A stretch of 64,000 nucleotides of DNA from Bacteroides caecimuris. GTDB lineage: Bacteria > Bacteroidota > Bacteroidia > Bacteroidales > Bacteroidaceae. The notes under the pieces were generated by a model. The model was not told the DNA's origin. It ran no database searches and saw only the letters and a program-made list of their open reading frames with translations. The DNA lies in contig NZ_CP015401.2 in NCBI RefSeq assembly GCF_001688725.2, forward strand, positions 4,286,001 through 4,350,000, written 5' to 3'. Shown here one piece after another: positions 8,439 through 18,094 of the stretch (positions are counted from its first letter, which is position 1; every line of letters starts with the position of its first letter). Made by a program: the position numbers and the translations under genes.

Positions 8439-10190
8439 ATGGAAAAATATATAGCACCGGACAGGAAACGTATCCCATACGGCATGATGAACTTTGCAGT
8501 AATCCGCCGCGACGACTGTTATTATGTGGACAAAACCCGGTTTATACCCATGATAGAAGAGGCGGACAAGTTTTTCTTCTTTATTCGTCCGCGCCGTTTC
8601 GGCAAAAGCCTCACAATAAATATGTTGCAGCACTATTATGATATACTTGCCAAGGATAAGTTCGAAGCGCTGTTTGGCGACCTTTACATCGGAAAGCACC
8701 CTACGCGCGACCGAAACAGCTATCTAGTGCTGTATCTTAACTTCTCCGGCATAGTAGGCGAACTGCACAACTACCGCAAGGGACTGGACGCGCATTGCCA
8801 AACAATGTTCGACTACTTCTGTGACATTTACGCCGACTATCTCCCCAAAGGCATCAAGGAAGAACTCGACAAAAAAGAAGGAGCTGTCGAACAATTTGAA
8901 TACCTGTTCACAGAATGTAATAAGACCAACCAACGTATTTACCTCTTTATTGACGAATACGACCATTTCACCAATGCCATCCTATCGGACATAGAAAGCC
9001 TGCACCGCTATACGGACGAAACACATGGCGAAGGTTATCTGCGCGCCTTCTTCAATAAAATCAAAGCCGGAACCTACTCCAGCATCGAGCGGTGTTTCAT
9101 CACCGGCGTAAGCCCTGTGACAATGGACGACCTCACAAGCGGTTTCAATATCGGAACCAACTACTCGCTCACACCGGAATTCAACGAGATGATAGGTTTC
9201 ACGGAAGAAGAGGTGCGCCAAATGCTCACTTACTATTCCACCACCAGTCCGTTCAACCACAGTGTGGACGAACTGATAGAAATAATGAAACCCTGGTATG
9301 ACAACTACTGCTTTGCGGAAGAATGTTATGGCGAAACCACTATGTATAACTCCAATATGGTGCTATACTTCGTCAAGAATTATATCCAACGGGGCAAAGC
9401 CCCCCGGGATATGGTAGAAGACAATATCCGTATCGACTACGAAAAATTACGTATGCTCATCCGGAAGGACAAAGAGTTTGCCCATGATGCCTCCATCATA
9501 CAAACATTGGTGAGCGAAGGTTACGTCACCGGAGAACTGAAAAAAGGTTTCCCTGCCGTCAATATCACCAACCCCGACAACTTTGTGAGCCTGCTCTACT
9601 ATTTCGGTATGCTCACCATTAGCGGCACGTATGAAGGAAGGACCAAACTCACCATCCCCAACCAGGTAGTCCGCGAACAAATATACACCTATCTGCTGAG
9701 TACCTACAACGAAGCCGAACTTAATTTCAGCAGTTACGAAAAGAACGAACTTGCCAGCGGTCTTGCCTACCGAGGCGACTGGAAAGCCTATTTCGGTTAT
9801 ATTGCCGACTGCCTGAAACGCTACACTTCCCAGCGCGACAAACAGAAAGGCGAATTTTTTGTCCACGGCTTCACGCTTGCCATGACGGCACAAAACCGTT
9901 TCTACCGTCCTATTTCCGAACAGGACACACAGGCAGGCTATGTCGACATTTTCCTTTGTCCGCTACTGGATATCTACTCTGACATGAAGCACAGTTACAT
10001 TGTGGAATTGAAATATGCCAAGTATAAAGATCCCGAAAGCCGCGTGGAAGAACTACGACAGGAAGCTATTGCCCAAGCCAACCGCTATGCTGACACTGAT
10101 ACGGTGAAAAGAGCAGTCGGCACTACACAGCTTCATAAGATAGTGGTGGTATACAAAGGAATGGATATGCCGGTATGTGAAGAGATTTAA
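8439..10190 (+). CDS. AAA-like ATPase fused to PD-(D/E)XK nuclease-type domain
   Basis: 583 aa, cytoplasmic, with no signal peptide. The N-terminus PYGMMNFAVIRRDDCYYVDKT and the P-loop region IRPRRFGKSL (residues 49-58) are typical of AAA-ATPase_like (PF09820). IYLFIDEYDH is the Walker B strand. The C-terminal part contains GYVDIFLCPL and SYIVELKYAKY, the D and ExK residues of a PD-(D/E)XK fold (DUF1703, PF08011). Such genes occur in many copies in Bacteroides and their role is not established; mobile-element or defence functions have been guessed. The gene has its own promoter and terminator and stands alone. A close paralogue lies at 45470-47227 in the same orientation. Confidence 0.9.
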   Translation: MEKYIAPDRKRIPYGMMNFAVIRRDDCYYVDKTRFIPMIEEADKFFFFIRPRRFGKSLTINMLQHYYDILAKDKFEALFGDLYIGKHPTRDRNSYLVLYLNFSGIVGELHNYRKGLDAHCQTMFDYFCDIYADYLPKGIKEELDKKEGAVEQFEYLFTECNKTNQRIYLFIDEYDHFTNAILSDIESLHRYTDETHGEGYLRAFFNKIKAGTYSSIERCFITGVSPVTMDDLTSGFNIGTNYSLTPEFNEMIGFTEEEVRQMLTYYSTTSPFNHSVDELIEIMKPWYDNYCFAEECYGETTMYNSNMVLYFVKNYIQRGKAPRDMVEDNIRIDYEKLRMLIRKDKEFAHDASIIQTLVSEGYVTGELKKGFPAVNITNPDNFVSLLYYFGMLTISGTYEGRTKLTIPNQVVREQIYTYLLSTYNEAELNFSSYEKNELASGLAYRGDWKAYFGYIADCLKRYTSQRDKQKGEFFVHGFTLAMTAQNRFYRPISEQDTQAGYVDIFLCPLLDIYSDMKHSYIVELKYAKYKDPESRVEELRQEAIAQANRYADTDTVKRAVGTTQLHKIVVVYKGMDMPVCEEI

Positions 10191-10267
10191 AACAAAAAGA
10201 AACTCTCATTACAAGAGCACATTATACAAAAAAACAGATAGGCTAACAAGTCTTTTTTTAACGATTT

Positions 10268-10306
10268 CACCTCTGTCAGAACTTAAGTTTAATTCTGACA
10301 GAGGTG
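10268..10306. terminator. Terminator between convergent ATPase and rhamnosidase genes
   Basis: A perfect 14-bp stem (10268-10281 with 10293-10306) and an 11-base loop is followed on the plus strand by a T-rich stretch. It lies 78 bases after the ATPase stop codon. Confidence 0.75.
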
Positions 10307-10344
10307 ATTCTTTATTTTCCGAAGCTTATGAAAGTTTGTTCAAA

Positions 10345-12915
10345 CTATTTGGTCACCTTGTAAGTTCCACTTCCATATACTTTTGACTTCGTCTCTCCGG
10401 GAAGGGTTACGGTAGCGGTAACACCCTTAGGAATGGTAAATTTCCAAACCCAAGTGTTGCCTTCGTATTTCCAGGAACTCTTGATGAGTCCGGCAGCAGA
10501 ACGGTATTCGGCAGCCATGTGTCCTAACCGCTTGTCTGGAATAGGCTTCATAATGATATGTTTGAAGCCGGGGCTGGCTGGATCGGCTGCGATACCGGCA
10601 ACGGTTTCCCAAATCCATTCACATACGCACCCGTAGGCATAATGATTGAAGCTGTTCATGCCACGTGGTCCCATTCCCTTGTCTAGCATATAGCTGTTCC
10701 ATCGTTCCCAGATGGTGGTGGCTCCGTTGTCTATAGAGTACAGCCAGCTCGGGTTCTTACGTTGGAAGAGAAGTTCATAGGCAATGTCTTCCATGCCATT
10801 CTCCGTGAGGGTGGGCATAAGGATGGATGTGCCTAGGAATCCGGTCTGCAAGCAAAGGTCATGTTGTGCGAAGTTTTCGCGCAGGCGGTTTATCATATTT
10901 GTTTTGGCTTCGCCTTCCACAAGCTGGTTCTTTAGAGCGAACAATGCAGGTGTCTGCATGGTGTTGAGGATAGCGGTTTTGAAGGTACCGTCTTCATTGA
11001 GGAAGTTCTCTTTGATGTACGCCTTTGCCGCATCAGCCATTTGCTGGTACTTGGCGGCATTGCGACCAGTGGCGACAGCCATATCCCGCATCATGAAAGC
11101 ATCTATCACCCAATAGGAAGCGCTTAAATAGTTCCAGTAACTAATAGCCTCGGGAAGCGGACCTTGAGGAGAGAAAGCCAGTCCGCTACAGCTCTCCAGC
11201 GGTTCGTAGCTCAACCAGTCGGCCCATTGATAGTTGCCGTTCTCGCTGCGGAGGGTCTCGTGGTTATATTTGGTATCGTTGATGTGGTTCATAAACAGAT
11301 CCATGGCGTTCCAGTTTTCTTCGATGATTTGCGTGTCACCAAATTGCTTCCATACCGTCCAGGGCACGATGATTCCGGCATCGGCCCAACCCAAACGCAT
11401 TTTCTCATCGCCATATTGTGCTAAGGGAGCCACTCCGGGGAATCCGCCCAAACTGTTCTGTGTATCGCGCATGTCACGCATCCACTTGTGGAAGAACTTC
11501 ATGGTGTTGGCAAAGAATGTACCGGTTTCGGCAAACACTTGTGTGTCTGCTGTCCAACCCAGGCGCTCATCGCGCTGCGGACAGTCGGTGGGTATGGACA
11601 GATAGTTGGATAGCTGCCCCCAATAAGTGTTGGAGATGAGTTTGTTCACAAGGTCGTTGCCTGTGGTGATAGTGCCAGTCTCCAGCTCCTTTGCGATGGA
11701 AGTAACGGGGATGGACTTCAACGACTTGATGGCGACATTCCCGGTGGCAGTTATGGAGACGTAGCGGTAGCCGAAGAAAGTACAATGAGGATGATAAGCC
11801 ACATAATTATCTCCGCCAGCAAAGGTGTAATCCAAACGGATACCAGTGTGGGGGATGCGCAGGTTTTCGCGATGGCAGCTTCCTTCCGGACCGTCCATGC
11901 CACGAATCCTGGCACCGTTGCCGTCATTGAGCAACTCTGCGGGAAGGCAGGTCAGCACAGTTCCCTCGGCGGCTTTGAATACGAAAGAGGGTACGGCGGC
12001 ACTGTTTTGTCCGAAGTCTACCACCAGCGTCTCTCCCGGACGTACGGTCATCTCCTTACCCAGTGCGAACTCACGGTCGATGATCACTTTACCGAACTCA
12101 TTTTCCTTCGCTCCTTCTATATTCTTCCAAACGTATGCTCTGACAGGAGCGAGGGCGAGATCTGTACGCAGATAAACTTCCGCTCCGTCCGAAGGCAGGA
12201 TGTCGCCGGTGAATTCGGTATTCTCTTCGGGTGTAGAGAGTTTGTCCGCACATTCGTAACCCATCGGTTGGCGTGCATCGTACTCTTCTCCGTCAAAGAT
12301 GCCGGCATGTTTCACCGGGCCGGCAATTCCAGCTTTCCAGTTTTCGAGGTCGGTACCGTAGCGTTTCTTGGTTCCGTCAGAAAAAGTCAGTTCCAACACA
12401 CCGCGAAAAGCACATTTCTTACCTATCATGCCGTCGTGTCCTCCGGGAGTTACAATTTTATCTCCCCACCATCCTGGTGTTACCTGCACGGATAATATAT
12501 TCTCGGCATTTGACTTGGTACGGATGACGTCTGTGATATCATAAGTAAAAGAACGTTTGGTCTTGGCGTGATGTGTGAAGCCTGGTTTCAAAAATTCCCT
12601 GCCTACGGTTTTTCCATTCACATACAACTCGTAAACTCCCAGTCCGGCAGTCATCCATTTGGCGGAGATGACTTTCTGTTCGTTTTTCACGGTGGATACG
12701 AACCAACTCGCACCGTCGGCTGCGCGACCGTTGTTGTGTCCTTTCGCCACGGGGGCGTCTGTTGCAGAAATCCATTTGGAGCCGTTCCAGGCCGATGCTT
12801 CCAACGCATCTGTACGTTTTCCGACTTCGGTGGCGTTTATCGGTCCGCCATTCGAGAAAAACGCAAGAATCATGACCGGAACAAGATTCGTAAAATAATG
12901 AAGATTCATTTTCAT
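10345..12915 (-). CDS. Alpha-L-rhamnosidase, GH78
   Basis: 856 aa with a signal peptide and no lipobox, so it is probably periplasmic. In order it shows an N-terminal beta domain (AGLGVYELYVNGKTVG, typical of bacterial rhamnosidase N domains), a concanavalin-like region, then the (alpha/alpha)6 catalytic domain beginning near CPQRDERLGWTAD and continuing through WMRDMRDTQ and NYQWADWLSYEP. The C-terminal jelly roll contains PGFKHIIMKP and VTATVTLPGE. The enzyme removes terminal L-rhamnose from plant glycans such as rhamnogalacturonans. No SusC/SusD or regulator is adjacent, so it is a stand-alone enzyme. The ATG at 12915 is followed two codons later by another ATG, and either could be the start. 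Confidence 0.92.
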   Translation of the reverse strand: MKMNLHYFTNLVPVMILAFFSNGGPINATEVGKRTDALEASAWNGSKWISATDAPVAKGHNNGRAADGASWFVSTVKNEQKVISAKWMTAGLGVYELYVNGKTVGREFLKPGFTHHAKTKRSFTYDITDVIRTKSNAENILSVQVTPGWWGDKIVTPGGHDGMIGKKCAFRGVLELTFSDGTKKRYGTDLENWKAGIAGPVKHAGIFDGEEYDARQPMGYECADKLSTPEENTEFTGDILPSDGAEVYLRTDLALAPVRAYVWKNIEGAKENEFGKVIIDREFALGKEMTVRPGETLVVDFGQNSAAVPSFVFKAAEGTVLTCLPAELLNDGNGARIRGMDGPEGSCHRENLRIPHTGIRLDYTFAGGDNYVAYHPHCTFFGYRYVSITATGNVAIKSLKSIPVTSIAKELETGTITTGNDLVNKLISNTYWGQLSNYLSIPTDCPQRDERLGWTADTQVFAETGTFFANTMKFFHKWMRDMRDTQNSLGGFPGVAPLAQYGDEKMRLGWADAGIIVPWTVWKQFGDTQIIEENWNAMDLFMNHINDTKYNHETLRSENGNYQWADWLSYEPLESCSGLAFSPQGPLPEAISYWNYLSASYWVIDAFMMRDMAVATGRNAAKYQQMADAAKAYIKENFLNEDGTFKTAILNTMQTPALFALKNQLVEGEAKTNMINRLRENFAQHDLCLQTGFLGTSILMPTLTENGMEDIAYELLFQRKNPSWLYSIDNGATTIWERWNSYMLDKGMGPRGMNSFNHYAYGCVCEWIWETVAGIAADPASPGFKHIIMKPIPDKRLGHMAAEYRSAAGLIKSSWKYEGNTWVWKFTIPKGVTATVTLPGETKSKVYGSGTYKVTK

Positions 12916-13546
12916 ACTTATATATAATTTGAGATTAAAGATTAACTTGGAAATATTCTTCTAGTTTACAGAACTCACACAACAAAATTACAAAATTATT
13001 ATGATATGACAGACAATTTCTACATTTTTACTCAACGATCATTCATTTCTGCTCTTTCTGAAACAGACTCATAAGTCCGGGCCGATTGAACAGACGACAC
13101 AAGGGCTTTTTATGTGGAATGATCGATAATCGGGCAATTGAAGGAAAGAAATCATGCGGATAAAGTTATATCGAATTCACGCCAATGAATATCAGAACTA
13201 TTCTCACAGTGATAAGAATTAATTCTCATCGCTATGAGTATTTTTTCTCATTACATTGAGAATAATTTCTCATAATGATGAGAAAATTTTCTCATAAGAA
13301 TAAAATGCTTTGAGAAAAATATCAATGTAAGTAATTGAATGAATGCGATTTAAAATTAAGATATCCGGGATTCTTCAATCCCATTCTTTGAAGACTGAAT
13401 ATGAGACAATATGTACTCTACAAACAAACTGACAACCCTCCGAGGAATACCCCTCTAAATATTAGGTAGTTCGGTACAAAACACGTAATTTTGTGCCTAG
13501 AATTAGAAATAACAGTATAAATCACTATCAATAAAACTTTATCACT
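12916..13546. other. 631-bp intergenic region between rhamnosidase and leuS
   Basis: The genes on both sides are transcribed away from it. Two copies of CAAAATTA (12983-12990 and 12991-12998) would be minus-strand TAATTTTG -7 elements for the rhamnosidase gene. TAATTTTG at 13486-13493 is a possible -7 element for leuS, 54 bases before its start. The middle holds the 22-bp palindrome array listed separately. I see no coding remnant in the rest. Confidence 0.6.
13201..13318. repeat. Array of 22-bp phased palindromic units (TTCTCA-N6-TGAGAA)
   Basis: TTCTCA begins at 13201, 13223, 13245, 13267 and 13289, exactly 22 bases apart. The first four are each followed 12 bases later by TGAGAA or a near match, giving 18-bp dyads separated by 4 bases. 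The fourth is a perfect 8+8 palindrome with AATG in the centre. The fifth has its right arm displaced to 13311-13316. The central six bases vary between units. A second array of the same unit and spacing lies at 39322-39405. Periodicity near two helical turns suggests a row of protein-binding sites on one face of the DNA; function is unknown. Confidence 0.9.
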
Positions 13547-16381
13547 ATGGAGTACAATTTCAGAGAAATTGAAAAGAAGTGGCAGAAAAGGTGGGTGGAC
13601 GAGAAGACCTACCAAGTTACGGAAGACGAATCGAAGCAAAAATTTTATGTACTAAACATGTTTCCCTACCCATCAGGAGCCGGTCTACACGTAGGTCACC
13701 CGCTGGGATACATTGCTTCGGATATTTACGCCCGTTACAAACGACTGCAAGGCTTCAATGTACTCAACCCGATGGGATATGACGCTTACGGTCTGCCGGC
13801 AGAACAGTATGCCATCCAGACCGGACAGCATCCTGCCATCACTACCGTCAACAATATCAACCGCTACCGCGAGCAGTTGGACAAAATAGGTTTCTCTTTC
13901 GACTGGAACCGTGAAATCCGCACTTGCGACCCTGAATATTATCATTGGACCCAATGGGCCTTCCAAAAAATGTTCAACAGCTATTATTGCAACGACGAAC
14001 AGAAAGCCCGCCCTATCGAAGAACTGGAAAAAGCCTTCGCCATCTACGGAAACAAAGGGCTCAATGCTGCTTGTAGCGAAGATATCAGCTTCACCGCCGA
14101 AGAGTGGAACGCCAAAAGCGAAAAAGAAAAGCAGGAAATCCTGATGAACTATCGTATCGCTTATCTGGGCGAAACGATGGTAAACTGGTGTGCCGAATTA
14201 GGAACTGTACTGGCTAATGACGAGGTAGTAGACGGAGTCAGCGAACGTGGCGGTTATCCTGTTGTCCAAAAGAAAATGCGCCAATGGTGTCTGCGTGTAT
14301 CCGCTTACGCACAACGTTTGCTTGACGGATTAGACACTATTGACTGGACAGATTCTTTGAAAGAAACCCAAAGAAACTGGATCGGACGTTCGGAAGGTGC
14401 TGAAGTGCAATTCAAAGTAAAAGACAGTGACCTCGAATTCACCATTTTCACCACTCGTGCAGATACCATGTTCGGTGTTACCTTTATGGTATTGGCTCCT
14501 GAAAGTGAATTGGTGGCACAATTAACGACTCCTGAACAAAAAGCAGAAGTAGACGCTTACCTCGACCGTACCAAAAAACGTACGGAACGCGAACGTATTG
14601 CCGACCGTAGTGTGACTGGTGTGTTCAGTGGTTCGTATGCCATCAATCCGTTCACAGGTGAAGCAGTGCCCGTATGGATCAGCGATTACGTATTGGCCGG
14701 ATACGGAACAGGAGCTATTATGGCTGTACCTGCTCACGATAGCCGCGACTATGCATTTGCCAAACATTTCGGATTGGAAATCCGTCCGTTGGTAGAAGGT
14801 TGTGATGTAAGCGAAGAAAGTTTCGATGCAAAAGAAGGAATCGTTTGCAATTCTCCGCGTCCGGATGCCACTCCTTACTGTGATCTTTCTCTGAACGGAC
14901 TGACCATCAAGGAAGCGATAGAAACAACCAAGAAATATGTAAAAGAACACAATCTGGGTCGTGTGAAAGTGAACTACCGCCTGCGCGACGCTATTTTCTC
15001 TCGCCAACGTTACTGGGGTGAACCGTTCCCTGTTTACTACAAAGACGGAATGCCTTATATGATTGACGAAGCCAGCCTGCCGCTGGAACTGCCGGAAGTC
15101 GCTAAATTCCTGCCTACCGAAACAGGTGAGCCTCCATTGGGACATGCAACTAAATGGGCTTGGGATACAGTAAACAAATGTGTCGTAGAAAATGAAAAGA
15201 TTGACCATGCAACCGTCTTCCCGCTGGAACTGAACACCATGCCGGGATTCGCCGGTTCTTCGGCTTATTATCTCCGCTACATGGACCCGTATAATCATCA
15301 GGCATTAGTTGATCCGAAAATTGACCAGTATTGGAAAAATGTAGACCTATACGTAGGTGGTACCGAACATGCAACAGGGCACTTGATTTATTCTCGTTTT
15401 TGGAATAAATTCCTGTATGACATGGGTGTGTCTGTAATGGAAGAACCCTTCCAAAAGTTAGTAAACCAAGGAATGATTCAAGGTCGCAGCAACTTTGTAT
15501 ACCGTATCAAAAATACCAATACTTTCGTTTCATTGAACCTGAAAGATCAGTACGAAGTTACTCCTATCCATGTAGACGTAAATATCGTATCCAATGACGT
15601 TTTAGATTTGGAAGCATTCAAAGCATGGCGTCCTGAATATAAAACAGCCGAATTTATCCTTGAAGACGGAAAATACGTTTGCGGATGGGCAGTTGAAAAG
15701 ATGAGTAAATCTATGTTCAACGTGGTTAATCCGGATATGATTGTTGAAAAATACGGTGCAGATACTCTTCGTATGTACGAAATGTTCCTCGGCCCGGTAG
15801 AACAGTCCAAACCGTGGGATACAAACGGAATCGACGGTGTACACCGTTTTATCCGTAAATTCTGGTCGTTGTTCTACAGCCGCACAGACGAATATCTGGT
15901 AACGGACGAACCGGCAACGAAAGAAGAATTGAAGAGCCTGCATAAATTAATCAAGAAGGTGACTGGTGATATTGAACAGTTCTCTTACAATACATCTATC
16001 AGCGCATTCATGATTTGTGTAAACGAACTCTTCAACCTGAAATGCAGCAAGAAAGAGATTCTGGAACAACTCGTTATCACTCTCGCTCCTTTCGCTCCTC
16101 ATGTCTGCGAAGAGTTGTGGGATGTATTGGGACACGAGACTTCCGTATGCGACGCCCAATGGCCTGCATACAACGAAGAATATCTGAAAGAAGATACTAT
16201 CAACTATACCATCTCCTTCAACGGAAAGGCACGTTTCAATATGGAATTTGCAGCAGATGAAGCTTCGGACGCTATCCAAGCGGCAGTACTAGCCGACGAA
16301 CGTTCGCAGAAGTGGATTGATGGCAAGACTCCGAAAAAGATCATTGTCGTTCCGAAAAAGATTGTAAACGTTGTAATTTAA
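13547..16381 (+). CDS. leuS: Leucyl-tRNA synthetase
   Basis: 944 aa class I aminoacyl-tRNA synthetase that charges tRNA-Leu with leucine. The HIGH motif appears as HVGH (residues 48-51, within [16 protein letters not shown]) and the KMSKS motif at 718-722 ([11 protein letters not shown]). Between them lies the editing domain with [14 protein letters not shown]. The C-terminal anticodon-binding and tail domains are present, so the protein is full length. It is a single-copy essential gene and is not part of a visible operon on its upstream side. The YitT-family gene follows after 130 bases that contain short repeats. Confidence 0.98.
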   Translation: MEYNFREIEKKWQKRWVDEKTYQVTEDESKQKFYVLNMFPYPSGAGLHVGHPLGYIASDIYARYKRLQGFNVLNPMGYDAYGLPAEQYAIQTGQHPAITTVNNINRYREQLDKIGFSFDWNREIRTCDPEYYHWTQWAFQKMFNSYYCNDEQKARPIEELEKAFAIYGNKGLNAACSEDISFTAEEWNAKSEKEKQEILMNYRIAYLGETMVNWCAELGTVLANDEVVDGVSERGGYPVVQKKMRQWCLRVSAYAQRLLDGLDTIDWTDSLKETQRNWIGRSEGAEVQFKVKDSDLEFTIFTTRADTMFGVTFMVLAPESELVAQLTTPEQKAEVDAYLDRTKKRTERERIADRSVTGVFSGSYAINPFTGEAVPVWISDYVLAGYGTGAIMAVPAHDSRDYAFAKHFGLEIRPLVEGCDVSEESFDAKEGIVCNSPRPDATPYCDLSLNGLTIKEAIETTKKYVKEHNLGRVKVNYRLRDAIFSRQRYWGEPFPVYYKDGMPYMIDEASLPLELPEVAKFLPTETGEPPLGHATKWAWDTVNKCVVENEKIDHATVFPLELNTMPGFAGSSAYYLRYMDPYNHQALVDPKIDQYWKNVDLYVGGTEHATGHLIYSRFWNKFLYDMGVSVMEEPFQKLVNQGMIQGRSNFVYRIKNTNTFVSLNLKDQYEVTPIHVDVNIVSNDVLDLEAFKAWRPEYKTAEFILEDGKYVCGWAVEKMSKSMFNVVNPDMIVEKYGADTLRMYEMFLGPVEQSKPWDTNGIDGVHRFIRKFWSLFYSRTDEYLVTDEPATKEELKSLHKLIKKVTGDIEQFSYNTSISAFMICVNELFNLKCSKKEILEQLVITLAPFAPHVCEELWDVLGHETSVCDAQWPAYNEEYLKEDTINYTISFNGKARFNMEFAADEASDAIQAAVLADERSQKWIDGKTPKKIIVVPKKIVNVVI

Positions 16382-16387
16382 AGAAAC

Positions 16388-16505
16388 AGTTTCAAGTATT
16401 AAGTTTTAGGTATTAACTTGGCGGATATATTTGGAAAACGACTATGGATAATACTTAAAACTTAATACTTGAACTTAATACTTGAAACTTAATACTTGAA
16501 ACTTA
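16388..16505. repeat. Short direct repeats with an inverted copy, between leuS and the YitT gene
   Basis: The unit ACTTAATACTTGAA occurs in near-identical direct copies from about 16459 to 16505. Its reverse complement lies at 16388-16407, so the transcript can form alternative hairpins of about 16 bp (16388-16407 with 16457-16472 or later copies). It could be an attenuator or 3' end structure for leuS, or simple slippage expansion. Confidence 0.7.
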
Positions 16506-16511
16506 AAATCC

Positions 16512-17429
16512 ATGCATAAACTAACAAAAGCGGAAGTAATGAGAGAAGTGAAAGATTATATCTACATCACTCTCGGATTGATAAGCTATTCTTTGGGATG
16601 GGCAGCATTCCTTTTACCCTATCAGATAACTACCGGAGGAACTACCGGTATCAGCGCTATCATTTACTATTCTACCGGATTTCCCATCCAATGGTCATAT
16701 TTCGTCATCAATGCGATACTGATGACGTTTGCTTTCCGAATATTGGGTCCACGGTTCAGCATCAAAACGACATACGCCATCTTCAGCCTTACTTTCCTGC
16801 TTTGGTTATTCCAACTGTTGGTCAACAATTACGTTGTGGCGCCGGACATGACTCCCGAAGGTCAACCGTTGCTACTCGGACCGGGACAGGACTTCATGGC
16901 GTGCATCATCGGTGCAGTCATGTGTGGCATAGGACTGGGTATTGTATTCAACTATAACGGAAGTACCGGCGGAACGGATATCATCGCTGCCATCGTCAAC
17001 AAATATAAAGATGTGACCCTCGGACGAATGATTATGATTTGTGATATCTTTATCATCAGCTCCTGCTACTTTATATTCCACGACTGGCGCCGGGTTATTT
17101 TCGGCTTCGTCACGCTGTTTATCATCGGCATCGTGCTCGACTGGATTATCAACAGCGCCCGGCAATCGGTTCAGTTTCTCATCTTCTCCAAGAAATATGA
17201 TGAAATAGCCGACAGCATCATCAAAGATGCCGACCGTGGGGTGACGGTGCTCGACGGAACGGGATGGTACAGCAAGAAAGACGTAAAAGTACTTGTCGTA
17301 TTGGCGAAAAAACGCCAGTCGCTCGACATCTTCCGTTTGGTAAAACGCATTGATCCGAATGCTTTTATCTCTCAAAGTTCCGTTATCGGTGTGTATGGCG
17401 AAGGATTCGATAAGCTGAAAGTGAAATAA
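16512..17429 (+). CDS. YitT-family inner-membrane protein (DUF161/DUF2179)
   Basis: 305 aa. The N-terminal two thirds contains five to six hydrophobic segments, with the family-typical GGTTGISAIIYY and NYNGSTGGTDIIAAIVNKY motifs of the YitT/DUF161 repeat. The C-terminal soluble part (about residues 215-305, with DRGVTVLDGTGWYSKKDVKV) is the DUF2179 domain. The biochemical function of the family is not known. It lies downstream of leuS on the same strand, and the pyrophosphatase gene follows 50 bases later. Confidence 0.9.
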   Translation: MHKLTKAEVMREVKDYIYITLGLISYSLGWAAFLLPYQITTGGTTGISAIIYYSTGFPIQWSYFVINAILMTFAFRILGPRFSIKTTYAIFSLTFLLWLFQLLVNNYVVAPDMTPEGQPLLLGPGQDFMACIIGAVMCGIGLGIVFNYNGSTGGTDIIAAIVNKYKDVTLGRMIMICDIFIISSCYFIFHDWRRVIFGFVTLFIIGIVLDWIINSARQSVQFLIFSKKYDEIADSIIKDADRGVTVLDGTGWYSKKDVKVLVVLAKKRQSLDIFRLVKRIDPNAFISQSSVIGVYGEGFDKLKVK

Positions 17430-17479
17430 TAATCGGTTGATAAGTAGTGAACAACCTTGTTAAAACAAAAAATAAGATG

Positions 17480-18061
17480 ATGAAACGCAAACTTGTATTT
17501 GCTACCAATAATGCTCATAAACTGGAAGAAGTGGCCGCTATCCTGGGAGATCAAGTGGAATTACTAAGTCTCAATGATATCGGTTGCCAAACGGATATTC
17601 CAGAAACAGCTGAAACACTGGAAGGAAATGCGCTGTTAAAATCTTCCTATATCTATAAAAACTATCATCTGGATTGTTTTGCCGATGATACGGGATTGGA
17701 AGTGGAAGCCTTGAACGGAGCTCCCGGAGTCTATTCCGCCCGCTATGCAGGAGGTGAAGGACACGACGCCCAGGCTAATATGCTCAAACTTCTTCACGAA
17801 CTGGACGGAAAAGAAAATCGTAAAGCACAATTCCGCACCGCTATTTCGTTGATACTGGACGGAAAGGAGTATCTCTTTGAAGGAGTGATAAAAGGCGAAA
17901 TAATCAAAGAAAAACGCGGTGACTCAGGATTTGGCTACGATCCTGTATTCATGCCTGAAGGTTACGACCGGACTTTTGCCGAATTGGGAAATGATATCAA
18001 AAACCAAATCAGCCATCGCGCACTGGCTATACAGAAACTTTGTGAGTTTCTGCAAAGCTGA
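17480..18061 (+). CDS. rdgB: dITP/XTP pyrophosphatase (RdgB/HAM1 family)
   Basis: 193 aa from the ATG at 17480; an in-frame ATG lies one codon upstream and an open extension reaches 17447, but the family starts close to [10 protein letters not shown]. The motifs [35 protein letters not shown] and the C-terminal [10 protein letters not shown] are those of the non-canonical purine NTP pyrophosphatase that hydrolyses dITP and XTP to monophosphates and keeps deaminated purines out of DNA and RNA. It acts in the cytoplasm as a homodimer. Its position between the YitT and OmpA-lipoprotein genes suggests one transcript ending at the terminator at 18959. Confidence 0.95.
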   Translation: MKRKLVFATNNAHKLEEVAAILGDQVELLSLNDIGCQTDIPETAETLEGNALLKSSYIYKNYHLDCFADDTGLEVEALNGAPGVYSARYAGGEGHDAQANMLKLLHELDGKENRKAQFRTAISLILDGKEYLFEGVIKGEIIKEKRGDSGFGYDPVFMPEGYDRTFAELGNDIKNQISHRALAIQKLCEFLQS

Positions 18062-18094
18062 TTATACATACCCACTTAAAAAATATAAAACACA

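Noticed and set aside
8309..8485. N-terminal extension of the DMT transporter
   Set aside because: It overlaps the promoter and start of the divergent ATPase gene and lacks the membrane pattern; the ATG at 8308 starts directly before the first helix.
11785..12495. 236-codon open frame antisense to the rhamnosidase
   Set aside because: It is opposite a clear GH78 gene and has no start context or domain of its own.
13201..13318. CRISPR array
   Set aside because: Units are 22 bp with dyad symmetry and only 4-bp gaps, there are no unique spacers of usual length, and no cas genes are present.
14522..15298. 258-codon open frame antisense to leuS
   Set aside because: It lies wholly opposite a conserved essential gene, has no recognisable domain and is a consequence of codon use in leuS.
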